This document shows positions 1-5,801 of a stretch of DNA of 6,043 nt, one piece after another. Source of the stretch: Planctomycetota bacterium (GTDB lineage: Bacteria; Planctomycetota; Phycisphaerae; Sedimentisphaerales; UBA12454); contig JAHJUV010000036.1 of the NCBI GenBank assembly GCA_018828825.1, forward strand, positions 1 through 6,043, written 5' to 3'. The notes under the pieces were generated by a model. That model saw only the letters and a program-made list of their open reading frames with translations, made no database searches and was not told where the DNA came from. Numbering within the stretch: the first letter of the stretch is position 1; every line of letters begins with the position of its first letter. Both the position numbers and the translations under genes were made by a program.

Positions 1-1
1 C

Positions 2-76
2 AATAGCCAGACAGTAAAGGATATGGCGGCAGCACTGGCGACGGGCATTTCGGAACAGCCGGCAAAAAAGGATTGA
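2..76 (+). CDS. 3' end of an unrecognised protein gene (partial)
   Basis: An open frame enters from the left edge and ends at TGA 74-76, giving 24 residues that include TVKDMAAALATGISEQ and a lysine-rich tail PAKKD. The piece looks like a final amphipathic helix with a charged C-terminus. It is too short to assign to a family, and I do not recognise it. It is probably real: the frame is open from the edge, its composition is protein-like, and it is followed by AT-rich non-coding DNA containing a promoter for the next gene. No convincing rho-independent terminator follows it. An imperfect stem (AGAG-CTT against AAG-C-CTCT, about 94-122) has no T-run after it. Confidence 0.5.
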   Translation, partial: NSQTVKDMAAALATGISEQPAKKD

Positions 77-212
77 TTTTTCACAGATTAATCAAGAGCT
101 TGTTTGTCCGGTATTAAGCCTCTTATTAGATTTGTGCTGTTACATCTTTTCTGTACAGGAGTTATAAATTTTATTTTTTTATTTTTTGTCTATGATTTTA
201 ATAAGAATTTTG

Positions 213-241
213 TTGTCAAACCGACTTTACTTTTGTATTAT
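213..241 (+). promoter_or_regulatory. sigma70-type promoter for the ferredoxin gene
   Basis: TTGTCA (213-218) and TATTAT (236-241) are separated by exactly 17 nt, each matching consensus at five of six positions. Transcription would start near 248, giving a leader of about 58 nt before the ferredoxin ATG. The leader contains a 10-nt perfect palindrome, TAAAGCTTTA (266-275), which could be an operator or chance in AT-rich DNA. The surrounding 77-305 interval is otherwise AT-rich and shows no gene. Confidence 0.65.
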
Positions 242-305
242 TTCCGCCTCCAAGTTAGTAAAATGTAAAGCTTTATGGTTACAATGTTTTTGAAAGGGTG
301 TTTTT

Positions 306-479
306 ATGCCGGCAAAAATAAATGAAGACAAATGCACCGGCTGTGAGGCATGTATAGATGCCTGTCCGGCTGAAGCGATAAAGATGGTTGACGGCAAGGC
401 GGTAGTGGATGCCGATACTTGCGTTGACTGTGGTGTATGTGTTGATGAGTGTCCTGTCGAAGCGATAGAGATGGCGTAA
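306..479 (+). CDS. 2[4Fe-4S] ferredoxin, 57 residues
   Basis: Small soluble electron carrier of the bacterial (clostridial-type) 2[4Fe-4S] ferredoxin family. The sequence shows two cluster motifs related by internal duplication: C10-x2-C13-x2-C16-x3-C20-P and C39-x2-C42-x2-C45-x3-C49-P. Each is followed by an acidic/alanine stretch (AEAIKM and VEAIEM). In this family the first three Cys of one motif plus the last Cys of the other bind each cubane cluster. The 57-residue length is typical of minimal 2[4Fe-4S] ferredoxins, and there is no extra loop or additional cysteine. The ATG at 306 has a purine-rich RBS (GAAAGGG, 292-298) 7 nt upstream. No redox partner is encoded nearby, so the electron donor and acceptor (for example pyruvate:ferredoxin oxidoreductase or hydrogenase) cannot be told from context. 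It has its own promoter and may be co-transcribed with the tRNA that follows. Confidence 0.95.
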   Translation: MPAKINEDKCTGCEACIDACPAEAIKMVDGKAVVDADTCVDCGVCVDECPVEAIEMA

Positions 480-532
480 TCATTTTGCCGTGATTGCGCA
501 AAAAAATTAATACGAGATTCGATTTGGTTTTA

Positions 533-607
533 GGCCCCATCGTCTAGGCCGGTCTAGGACACCGGGTTTTCAACCCGGCGACAGGGGTTCAAATCCCCTT
601 GGGGCTA
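533..607 (+). tRNA. tRNA-Glu (anticodon UUC)
   Basis: A full cloverleaf can be folded by eye. The 7-bp acceptor stem pairs 533-539 with 600-606, with a G-U first pair. The D-arm starts at 542. The anticodon stem CCGGG/CCCGG (562-566, 574-578) encloses loop TTTTCAA with anticodon TTC at 569-571. The T-stem AGGGG/CCCCT encloses TTCAAAT (588-594), and the discriminator is A607. The CCA end is not encoded. The start of the molecule (CCCATCGTCTAG, then GGACACC) closely resembles known bacterial tRNA-Glu genes. The D-loop is 11 nt and repeats TCTAGG found at its 5' side. No clear promoter lies in the 53 nt after the ferredoxin stop, so co-transcription with the ferredoxin gene is likely. In many bacteria Glu-tRNA also feeds tetrapyrrole synthesis. 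Confidence 0.96.
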
Positions 608-614
608 CGAAAAA

Positions 615-648
615 TAAAGCAGGCGTCTATTAATAGACGCCTGCTTTA
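615..648. terminator. bidirectional rho-independent terminator (34-nt perfect palindrome)
   Basis: A perfect 34-nt palindrome with half-site TAAAGCAGGCGTCTATT folds into a stem of at least 15 bp. On the + strand it is followed by GTG and a run of five T (652-656). On the minus strand it is followed by the complement of AAAA (611-614) and further A residues, giving TATTTTT. It lies 7 nt past the tRNA and 32 nt past the stop of the convergent HD-GYP gene, so it can end transcripts from both sides. Confidence 0.85.
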
Positions 649-680
649 GTGTTTTTATGCGATTATTCGTTTGTTTTGCT

Positions 681-1895
681 TTATACAGGAGAAGTAACGG
701 CTTTTTCGGCCTCTACAAGGCCTTGAACTTTTAAGAAGTCGCCATATCTGGCCAGAAACGCGTCAACGATTACAGGGTCGAAGTGTCTGCCCCGTTCTTC
801 CCTTATCATAATCCTTGCTATTTCAGGTCGGAATGCCGATTTATAAACCCTCGAACTGGTCAAGGCATCATAAACATCGGCAAGGGCAACTATACGGGCG
901 GCGAGCGGAATTTCCTGTCCCTTTAATCTGTCCGGATAGCCTGAGCCGTCAAATTTCTCGTGATGATAACGGGCGATATCGGCAGCCATTTGGAGGAAAC
1001 TTGCACTGGTAGTCCTTTTTATTGTTCCGCCGAGAGCTTCTGCGCCAATAATAGAATGATGTTTCATTATCTCAAATTCATCGTCCGACAAAGTGCCGGG
1101 TTTGAGCAGGATGCTGTCCGGGATTCCGATTTTTCCGATATCGTGCAGCGGACTCGAACGGTACAAATCGTCAATGAATACATTGTCGATGAACTCGGCA
1201 TAAGGGCTGTTCTTGCTCAGCTCCTCAGCGAGGATGTGGCAGTAACTGCGTATTCTTTCAAGATGTTCGCCTGTTTCGGGGTCCCGGGATTCTGCCAGCG
1301 AGGCAAGTACAAAAACGGCGGTGTCGCGGGTCTCGGCGATTTGAGCGCTTCTTTCCTGTACGAGACTGTCAAGATTGTTCAGCAGCTCCCATTTTTCCGT
1401 CAGGGAGCAGGCCATCTGGCGGACTTCCGTATTATCGAAAGGCTTTTTAAGAATCAAAAATTTTTCAGTTTCGCTGAGCCTGTTAATAATTTCCTGCCAG
1501 GAATAATCCGAATACGCGGTGCAGATAACAATTTGGAGCCGGGGTTCGACCTTCCAGAGGTTTTCAATTGTTTCAATGCCGTCCCAGTCGGACTCCATTC
1601 GCATATCGACAAAGGCCACAGCATAAGGATTTCCCTGCCGGTTGGCCTCTGTGAGTTTTTCGAGCCCTTCGTGACCGTTAAATGCGCAATCGACATCGAA
1701 AGTGATGGCGGAATTGTGTGTATCCTGACCGAAGACAGCGGCTCTTGCGCGGTCGAGAGAAACATTATATGCCGTTATATTTGAAAGAATTTGTCTGAAA
1801 TCGTCGTGTATTGACCTTTTATCGTCAATAACAAGAATTTTTCGATTTTTAATTTCAGTTTGGCTGAGCTGGCCTTTGTTAGTTGTGTTTTCCAT
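681..1895 (-). CDS. response regulator with C-terminal HD-GYP domain (probable cyclic-di-GMP phosphodiesterase)
   Basis: A 404-residue cytoplasmic protein predicted to hydrolyse cyclic-di-GMP when its receiver domain is phosphorylated. The REC domain (about 18-165) has acidic pair D24/D25, phosphoacceptor D97 in AFVDMRM, T126 in ICTAYSDYSW and K151 in LKKPFD. The gap between the acidic pair and D97 is about 72 residues, well over the usual 40-45, because of an insertion at about 41-68; this variant REC with CTAYSDYSW and KKPF is a recognised subtype. The HD-GYP domain (about 190-390) keeps all expected metal ligands: E207, H211, H251-D252 (LHDIGKIGIP), H280, H311-H312 and D340, plus the GYP motif at 319-321, so it should be active. 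The ATG at 1895 has RBS AGAGGT (1906-1901) 5 nt upstream, inside the end of the kinase gene. The two frames overlap by 17 nt, which implies translational coupling and a shared pathway. Confidence 0.93.
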   Translation of the reverse strand: MENTTNKGQLSQTEIKNRKILVIDDKRSIHDDFRQILSNITAYNVSLDRARAAVFGQDTHNSAITFDVDCAFNGHEGLEKLTEANRQGNPYAVAFVDMRMESDWDGIETIENLWKVEPRLQIVICTAYSDYSWQEIINRLSETEKFLILKKPFDNTEVRQMACSLTEKWELLNNLDSLVQERSAQIAETRDTAVFVLASLAESRDPETGEHLERIRSYCHILAEELSKNSPYAEFIDNVFIDDLYRSSPLHDIGKIGIPDSILLKPGTLSDDEFEIMKHHSIIGAEALGGTIKRTTSASFLQMAADIARYHHEKFDGSGYPDRLKGQEIPLAARIVALADVYDALTSSRVYKSAFRPEIARIMIREERGRHFDPVIVDAFLARYGDFLKVQGLVEAEKAVTSPV

Positions 1896-3585
1896 TTTTT
1901 ACCTCTGTTTTTATTAAGGGTAATTCGAGAATAAACGTTGCGCCCTGATTTTGGCCGGGACTATTAACGGTTATAGTGCCCTGTATATCCTTTGCGGTAA
2001 GCCGGCATCCGTGCAATCCGAAGCCGTGTCCGGAAGATTTTGTCGTGAAACCGGCATCGAAAATCCTGTTTAAGTCTTCCGGCTTTATACCGATGCCGTT
2101 GTCGGAAATTTCTATTCTTACTTTGAGATTATTGCGTTTTGTAAGGCGGATTTTCATCTGTTTTGGTTTAACCGTACTTTGAGCAAGAGCATGTTCGGCG
2201 TTATCAATAAGATTTACAAGTACCTGAAGGGTACGATGCTTATCGATAAATATGTTTCCAAAGTCTTCATATTCGCGGATGACCTCGATATTGTTTCGCT
2301 GCAGCCCTGCGTTATTTATTTCGATGGCGTTTTCGATGAGGTCCGGCAAGGAGACACAATCCCGCTGATGTCCGATACCGGTGTAAAGCTGCTGCATATG
2401 GATGATATCTTTGATATGGTTGACATTTTTTATGAGCGAACTTAAATTTTCCAGGATTTCGGTTTTTTGCTGAACAAGATGAGCGCTTACTTCGCAAAGA
2501 TATGTCGGGATATATTTGCCCTGCGGGTCGTTTGTCAGAAAGTCAGCAAGGTTATCGGCATGATTTTTAACCAGGTCCGCCAGTTTTTGCAGATACGGTA
2601 TTTCGGACTTGGAAAGTTTTTCACTTATAAAAGCCGCTGAGACGTTTACGCTGTTCAATGCATTGCCGACATTATGCAGGACGTTTGCGGCGACTTCTGC
2701 CATCCCGGCACTGTGAGCCGCTTCCATCAGTTTTTTATAAGTCAGCTCAAGTTGGATATTCAGTTTTTCAAGTTTGGCCTGCGCATCTTCGGCGTTCTGT
2801 TTGGCCTGTATCATATTTTCTTCGGCAATTTTCCTTTCGGTTATATCCTGCAGCAAACAATCGCACCAATCGACTTGGCCGGCCTTGCCAAGGTGCTGCA
2901 CAATTGTGCTTTTGACCCAGCGGAGATTGCCGTCTTTTCGTATAATCCTGTATTCGAGCGGTTCGATTTTCCGGTTACCGGCGCATTTCTGAAGCTGAGC
3001 GGAGACAATTTCCCTGTCATCCTTGTGAACCATTTCGAGCCAGAGCGAATCTTTTGCGTTGAGCTCTTCGGCGCTGTAGCCCGTGACGGCAATGGCGGCA
3101 TCGGCGTGCAGCATTTTCGATATTTTGCCGCCGGAGATTTGAATTGTGAAAATATAGTCGGTGATGCTTTCGGTGATTCGCTGATACCTTTCCTCGCTCT
3201 GGAGCAACTTGTCTTCGTAGTCGATGGTTCTTGCCCCGACAGCCATCTTGCTCCGGAACACGTTTTTATCGAACGGTTTGCTCAGGAAATCGTCCGCTCC
3301 CGTGTCGAGTGCTGTTACAATATCCTGGCTTTCAGTTTTCGACGTCAGGAAAATTACGTAGGTATATTTTTTGTCGGGAAGGGAGCGGATTTTTTTGCAG
3401 AGTTCAAGCCCGTCAATGCCCGGCATTACCCAGTCGATAAGTACGATTCTCGGCGGGCTTGTCTGGATTATTTCCCAGGCTTTGTTGCCGTCCTCTGCTG
3501 CTGTGACCTGATACCCCCAGTTTTGAAGGTTTTTTTGCAGGATCATCCTTGAGGCAGTATCATCTTCTGCTATGAGTACTTTCAT
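1879..3585 (-). CDS. soluble REC-PAS sensor histidine kinase
   Basis: A 568-residue kinase with no transmembrane segment or signal peptide. In order: a receiver domain (1-118) with D8/D9, phosphoacceptor D51 (VLIDWVMPGIDG), T81 and K103 (SKPF); a PAS domain with PAC end (about 130-255, closing at LLQDITERKIAEE); a coiled-coil linker (about 252-292); a dimerisation/phosphotransfer region with probable phospho-histidine H304 in VLHNVGNALNSV; and a HATPase_c domain (about 410-557) with N-box LVNLIDNAEHAL (N458, N462), G1 box DNGIGI (495-500) and the GFTTKSSGHGFGLH F/G2 region. The H-box is the HN type seen in a distinct group of soluble kinases, not the common HE/HD type. The first gene of the minus-strand operon, it probably phosphorylates the HD-GYP regulator encoded next. 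The N-terminal REC suggests a further input or a phosphorelay. The start ATG (3585-3583) has a short RBS, CAGGT (3595-3591), 5 nt upstream. The PAS ligand is unknown. Confidence 0.93.
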   Translation of the reverse strand: MKVLIAEDDTASRMILQKNLQNWGYQVTAAEDGNKAWEIIQTSPPRIVLIDWVMPGIDGLELCKKIRSLPDKKYTYVIFLTSKTESQDIVTALDTGADDFLSKPFDKNVFRSKMAVGARTIDYEDKLLQSEERYQRITESITDYIFTIQISGGKISKMLHADAAIAVTGYSAEELNAKDSLWLEMVHKDDREIVSAQLQKCAGNRKIEPLEYRIIRKDGNLRWVKSTIVQHLGKAGQVDWCDCLLQDITERKIAEENMIQAKQNAEDAQAKLEKLNIQLELTYKKLMEAAHSAGMAEVAANVLHNVGNALNSVNVSAAFISEKLSKSEIPYLQKLADLVKNHADNLADFLTNDPQGKYIPTYLCEVSAHLVQQKTEILENLSSLIKNVNHIKDIIHMQQLYTGIGHQRDCVSLPDLIENAIEINNAGLQRNNIEVIREYEDFGNIFIDKHRTLQVLVNLIDNAEHALAQSTVKPKQMKIRLTKRNNLKVRIEISDNGIGIKPEDLNRIFDAGFTTKSSGHGFGLHGCRLTAKDIQGTITVNSPGQNQGATFILELPLIKTEVKNGKHN

Positions 3586-3682
3586 CGCTTACCTGTAAAC
3601 TTAAGTTTTTATCCGATAAGGGCTTTGGTCTTTTCATCGACAAAATAAAGCAGGTACTTTTTGACGTTTTTTTGTTGCTCAT

Positions 3683-3703
3683 AGAGGCGAAAACGCCTTT
3701 TTT
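3683..3703 (+). terminator. orphan terminator-like hairpin in the divergent intergenic region
   Basis: AGGCG (3685-3689), loop AAAA and CGCCT (3694-3698) form a 5-bp GC-rich stem, extendable by a G-U and an A-T pair. It runs straight into six T (3698-3703). This has the textbook form of an intrinsic terminator on the + strand, but no + strand gene lies just upstream. It could end an unannotated small RNA, stop antisense transcription out of the kinase gene, or attenuate transcription towards the gene at 3883. Confidence 0.5.
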
Positions 3704-3717
3704 GATGGAATAATGCG

Positions 3718-3746
3718 TTTTTATCGGAGCAAAACCGATAGGACAA
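3718..3746 (-). promoter_or_regulatory. possible promoter of the kinase/HD-GYP operon
   Basis: Read on the minus strand, TTGTCC (3746-3741) lies 17 nt before TAAAAA (3723-3718). The -35 match is fair, the -10 match is weak. RNA would start near 3711, giving a leader of about 125 nt that copies the hairpin at 3683-3700 without a following T-run. The -35 and part of the spacer overlap the right arm of an inverted repeat, TATCGG...CCGATA (3722-3727, 3735-3740), which could be an operator. Other minus-strand -10-like sites exist (for example TATAAA at 3807-3802), so this is only one candidate. Confidence 0.25.
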
Positions 3747-3846
3747 TTTCAATAGGCACTTTCAGTTTAAAATCGGCAGTGAGAATTTTTGCAGAGAAGC
3801 GTTTATAAGCCTTTAAATTCAAGATTTTGCGTAAAAAGTCCGAAAA

Positions 3847-3852
3847 TATAGT
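3847..3852 (+). promoter_or_regulatory. possible -10 element for the HTH membrane-protein gene
   Basis: TATAGT matches the -10 consensus at five of six positions and would place the RNA start near 3859, just before the RBS at 3872. No good -35 hexamer sits 16-18 nt upstream. A second -10-like site, TATAAG (3804-3809), also lacks a -35. The promoter is therefore not settled; an activator-dependent or alternative-sigma promoter is possible. Confidence 0.2.
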
Positions 3853-3882
3853 TAGTTTACAGCTTTTTTGTGGAAAGAATCT

Positions 3883-4746
3883 ATGTCTGCAAATGGTGAA
3901 AAAAGTTCATTTAATGGGCCGGTTTTCAGCAGGAAAAAATCGCTTTTGTCATTACAGCAATACGCAACCAGTCAGGGTGTATCGACCGGCGTTGTTCAGG
4001 AATGCGCCAAACTGGGTGTAGTGCAGATCAGAAAGCACAAGGACAAGACCTACATAGTCGATTTGCCGCTGGATATTTACAAGGGTATAAAACAGCAGGA
4101 CGAGCAGAAGCCTGAACCGGTAGATACCGCTGCGCAGGCCCAGAGGATTTCCGATTTAATGAACAAAATCTTTCAGCCGCCGAAGCATACACAGCGTTTA
4201 CCTCCTGAACCGCCGCCTGCGGTACCGGATTTGCATCTTTTTGCGCAGGAGGAGAATCAGGCCGCCGCTGAAAATATCAGCAGATTTGAGCCCCAGCTTG
4301 GCCGATTCAGGATATCCCGTGCCAGAAAGATTATAGATGCGATCAAGATTATATCTGTCTGGAGAATTGTTTCAGTAGTTGTAACCGTTGCGCTGTTTAT
4401 AAGTATCAGCGCCTACCGAATGGTGAGCATAGACAGAAACTTCCAGCAGCAAAAGCTCCGGCAGGCATATTCGAATATTCAGAAACTTATGAGCGAATAT
4501 GACAATACCCGCCAGAAAGCAAGGATGTATGAGATTGATATGATGAACTGGCAGTCGGAAGCGCAAAGGAATCAAAAAACTCTTGCCAGTTTGCAGATAC
4601 AGTTTCAGCAGACAAGGGAAAAACTCTTCCAGGCCAGAAGAGACCTTTCGGAAACACGGCAGTATAATGCAGATACATTAAAACTGCTTAACGAGCAGAT
4701 AAACGATATTACCGCAAGGATTCAGCAGGGCACAGGCGGGAAATAG
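3883..4746 (+). CDS. membrane-anchored protein with N-terminal helix-turn-helix and C-terminal coiled coil
   Basis: A 287-residue protein that I cannot assign to a named family. Residues about 21-62 (LSLQQYATSQGVSTGVVQECAKLG, then VQIRKHKDKTYIVD) read as a MerR/excisionase-like winged helix-turn-helix: a helix, the turn GVS, a recognition-like helix, then a basic two-strand wing. A charged and proline-rich linker follows (about 70-120, with PPEPPPAVP). A basic stretch RFRISRARK (141-149) precedes one transmembrane helix (about 162-178, VSVVVTVALFISISAY). Residues 183-281 are a glutamine- and charge-rich coiled coil without cysteines. By the positive-inside rule the HTH is cytoplasmic and the coiled coil extracytoplasmic. 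The layout resembles RodZ or ToxR-like anchored HTH proteins, without clear sequence identity to either. I chose ATG 3883 because GGAAAG (3872-3877) lies 5 nt before it; the in-frame TTG at 3868 lies upstream of that RBS. The next gene, 80 nt on, has its own predicted promoter. Confidence 0.8.
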   Translation: MSANGEKSSFNGPVFSRKKSLLSLQQYATSQGVSTGVVQECAKLGVVQIRKHKDKTYIVDLPLDIYKGIKQQDEQKPEPVDTAAQAQRISDLMNKIFQPPKHTQRLPPEPPPAVPDLHLFAQEENQAAAENISRFEPQLGRFRISRARKIIDAIKIISVWRIVSVVVTVALFISISAYRMVSIDRNFQQQKLRQAYSNIQKLMSEYDNTRQKARMYEIDMMNWQSEAQRNQKTLASLQIQFQQTREKLFQARRDLSETRQYNADTLKLLNEQINDITARIQQGTGGK

Positions 4747-4772
4747 CCGCCGATACGATTCAAATCTTTTAC

Positions 4773-4801
4773 TTGCCTTAGGGAGATGCTCCGACTATAT
4801 T
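4773..4801 (+). promoter_or_regulatory. sigma70-type promoter for the exoribonuclease gene
   Basis: TTGCCT (4773-4778) and TATATT (4796-4801) are spaced by 17 nt and match consensus at four and five positions. Transcription would begin near 4807-4809, leaving a leader of about 19 nt that contains the RBS CGGAG. This allows the gene to be expressed apart from the upstream HTH gene. Confidence 0.5.
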
Positions 4802-4823
4802 AAATTTGATTTTTTCGGAGCGT
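4786..4823 (+). promoter_or_regulatory. hairpin that can hide the RBS of the exoribonuclease gene
   Basis: ATGCTCCGA (4786-4794) pairs with TCGGAGCGT (4815-4823) over 9 bp including one U-G pair, with a 20-nt AU-rich loop. The right arm contains the RBS CGGAG (4816-4820). The left arm can instead pair with GGAG (4782-4785) in a small competing hairpin. RNA started at the promoter at 4773-4801 would lack the left arm, so only read-through RNA from the upstream gene can form the lock. The pairing is seen directly; the regulatory role is inferred. Confidence 0.4.
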
Positions 4824-4826
4824 TAT

Positions 4827-5792
4827 ATGCCTCATATTTTTATAGACCAGATTCAGCCCGGCTCGACAATTAATGACATTTATATGATAAGCCAGCCTAT
4901 TCTTCGCAGCACCACTCGCGGGGATTTATATATCGCTATGTACATAAGCGACAAGAGCGGCAGAGTTAACGGCCGGGTCTGGCAGGCGACGGAACAGCTT
5001 TACAACTCACTGCCGAAAGAAGGATTTGCGCATATAAGGGGCAGAAGCGAAGTATTTCAAAGCGCACTGCAAATTGTTGCCGACCATATAACGGTCGTAC
5101 CTGCCGAGAAAGTGGACATTGACGATTATCTGCCGAGAACCGAAAAAGATGTCCCGCAAATGTTCGAAGAAATAAAAAAGATTGTTTCTGAGATAAAAAA
5201 TCCCTTTTTGAAAGCTCTTGTAAATAAGTTTCTTTCAGATAAAGAGCTTATGGGAAATTTCTGCAAGGCGCCTGCGGCCACTCAGCATCATCACAGCTAT
5301 ATCGGCGGCTTGCTTGAGCATACGAACAATATGCTGAATGTCGCAAAGGCCGTACTGCCGTATTATCCTCAGCTTCAAAACGACCTTGTGCTGGCGGGGA
5401 TATTTCTTCACGATATGGGCAAGACCGAAGAGCTTTCTTACCAGATGGCGTTCGGCTACACGGACAGCGGACAGCTGCTCGGCCATATAGTTCAGACCGT
5501 TATAATGGTTAATAAAAAGGCCCGGGCTATTGAAAAGGCCGGCCAGGAAATGGACAAAGAAATACTTGAAAACCTTGAGCATATAATTCTTTCTCATCAC
5601 GGCCAGTATGAATTCGGTTCGCCGAAGCTGCCGATGACGGCTGAAGCGTTTTTGATAAGTTTTCTGGATAATATAGACGCTAAAATCAATCAGGTAACCG
5701 ACAAAATTGACAGTGAACCTGGCGAGTCAAACTGGACAGCCTATGTAAGGGCTCTCGAATCGAAACTTTACAGGAAAAAACTTGTCGATTAG
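4827..5792 (+). CDS. yhaM: YhaM-family 3'-5' exoribonuclease (OB fold plus HD domain)
   Basis: A 321-residue cytoplasmic protein, matching the roughly 314 residues of Bacillus YhaM. Family members are metal-dependent exonucleases that trim RNA, and also DNA, from the 3' end. Residues about 10-95 form the nucleic-acid-binding OB fold (YIAMYISDKSGRVNGRVW). The HD domain spans about 150-300, with H165 in GGLLEHT, the catalytic pair H195-D196 in FLHDMGK, H220, H257-H258 in ILSHHGQYEFGSPK, and D281 in FLDNIDAK. ILSHHG followed by a GSPK motif is a hallmark of YhaM-type HD proteins. The start is ATG 4827, because CGGAG (4816-4820) lies 6 nt before it; an in-frame TTG at 4806 would place the RBS inside the gene. 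It follows the membrane HTH gene by 80 nt and has its own predicted promoter, so a functional link between the two is uncertain. All expected catalytic residues are present. Confidence 0.93.
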   Translation: MPHIFIDQIQPGSTINDIYMISQPILRSTTRGDLYIAMYISDKSGRVNGRVWQATEQLYNSLPKEGFAHIRGRSEVFQSALQIVADHITVVPAEKVDIDDYLPRTEKDVPQMFEEIKKIVSEIKNPFLKALVNKFLSDKELMGNFCKAPAATQHHHSYIGGLLEHTNNMLNVAKAVLPYYPQLQNDLVLAGIFLHDMGKTEELSYQMAFGYTDSGQLLGHIVQTVIMVNKKARAIEKAGQEMDKEILENLEHIILSHHGQYEFGSPKLPMTAEAFLISFLDNIDAKINQVTDKIDSEPGESNWTAYVRALESKLYRKKLVD

Positions 5793-5801
5793 CGCAAAAA
5801 T

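Noticed and set aside
304..540. Minus-strand frame of 78 residues across the ferredoxin gene
   Set aside because: It is rich in His, Pro and Arg, as expected of antisense to a Cys-rich ferredoxin, and it runs into the tRNA gene. The + strand ferredoxin is unmistakable.
960..1784. Long + strand open frame (274 residues) opposite the HD-GYP gene
   Set aside because: The minus-strand frame encodes clear REC and HD-GYP domains with all motifs. The antisense product has no recognisable domain and no suitable RBS; it is a by-product of codon usage.
2674..3552. Long + strand open frame (292 residues) opposite the kinase gene
   Set aside because: The minus strand encodes a complete REC-PAS-kinase. 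The antisense product is Phe/Cys-rich and resembles no family.
611..3654. The 13-nt string AAAATAAAGCAGG occurs at both 611-623 and 3642-3654, on either side of the kinase/HD-GYP operon
   Set aside because: One 13-nt match in about 6 kb of AT-biased sequence is not far from chance, and the 3' flanks differ at once. No target-site duplication or element boundary is visible.
3586..3882. Possible cyclic-di-GMP riboswitch, suggested by GCAAAACC at 3729-3736 and by the neighbouring HD-GYP operon
   Set aside because: The conserved GEMM core (GGGACGCAAAGCC-like segments with flanking paired stems and tetraloop receptor) is not present on either strand.
4786..4803. Tiny open frame ATG-CTC-CGA-CTA-TAT-TAA just before the exoribonuclease gene, considered as a leader peptide
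   Set aside because: GGGAG sits only about 1 nt before this ATG, too close for initiation, and the ATG lies inside the promoter spacer, so RNA from that promoter would lack it.
5235..5600. Minus-strand frame of 121 residues inside the exoribonuclease gene
   Set aside because: It lies fully opposite the conserved HD domain and has no family features or RBS.
681..5792. Two HD-domain proteins (HD-GYP and YhaM-type) in one window, considered as a linked nucleotide-signalling system
   Set aside because: They belong to different HD subfamilies with different substrates and lie on opposite strands in separate transcription units. Nothing in the sequence ties them together.
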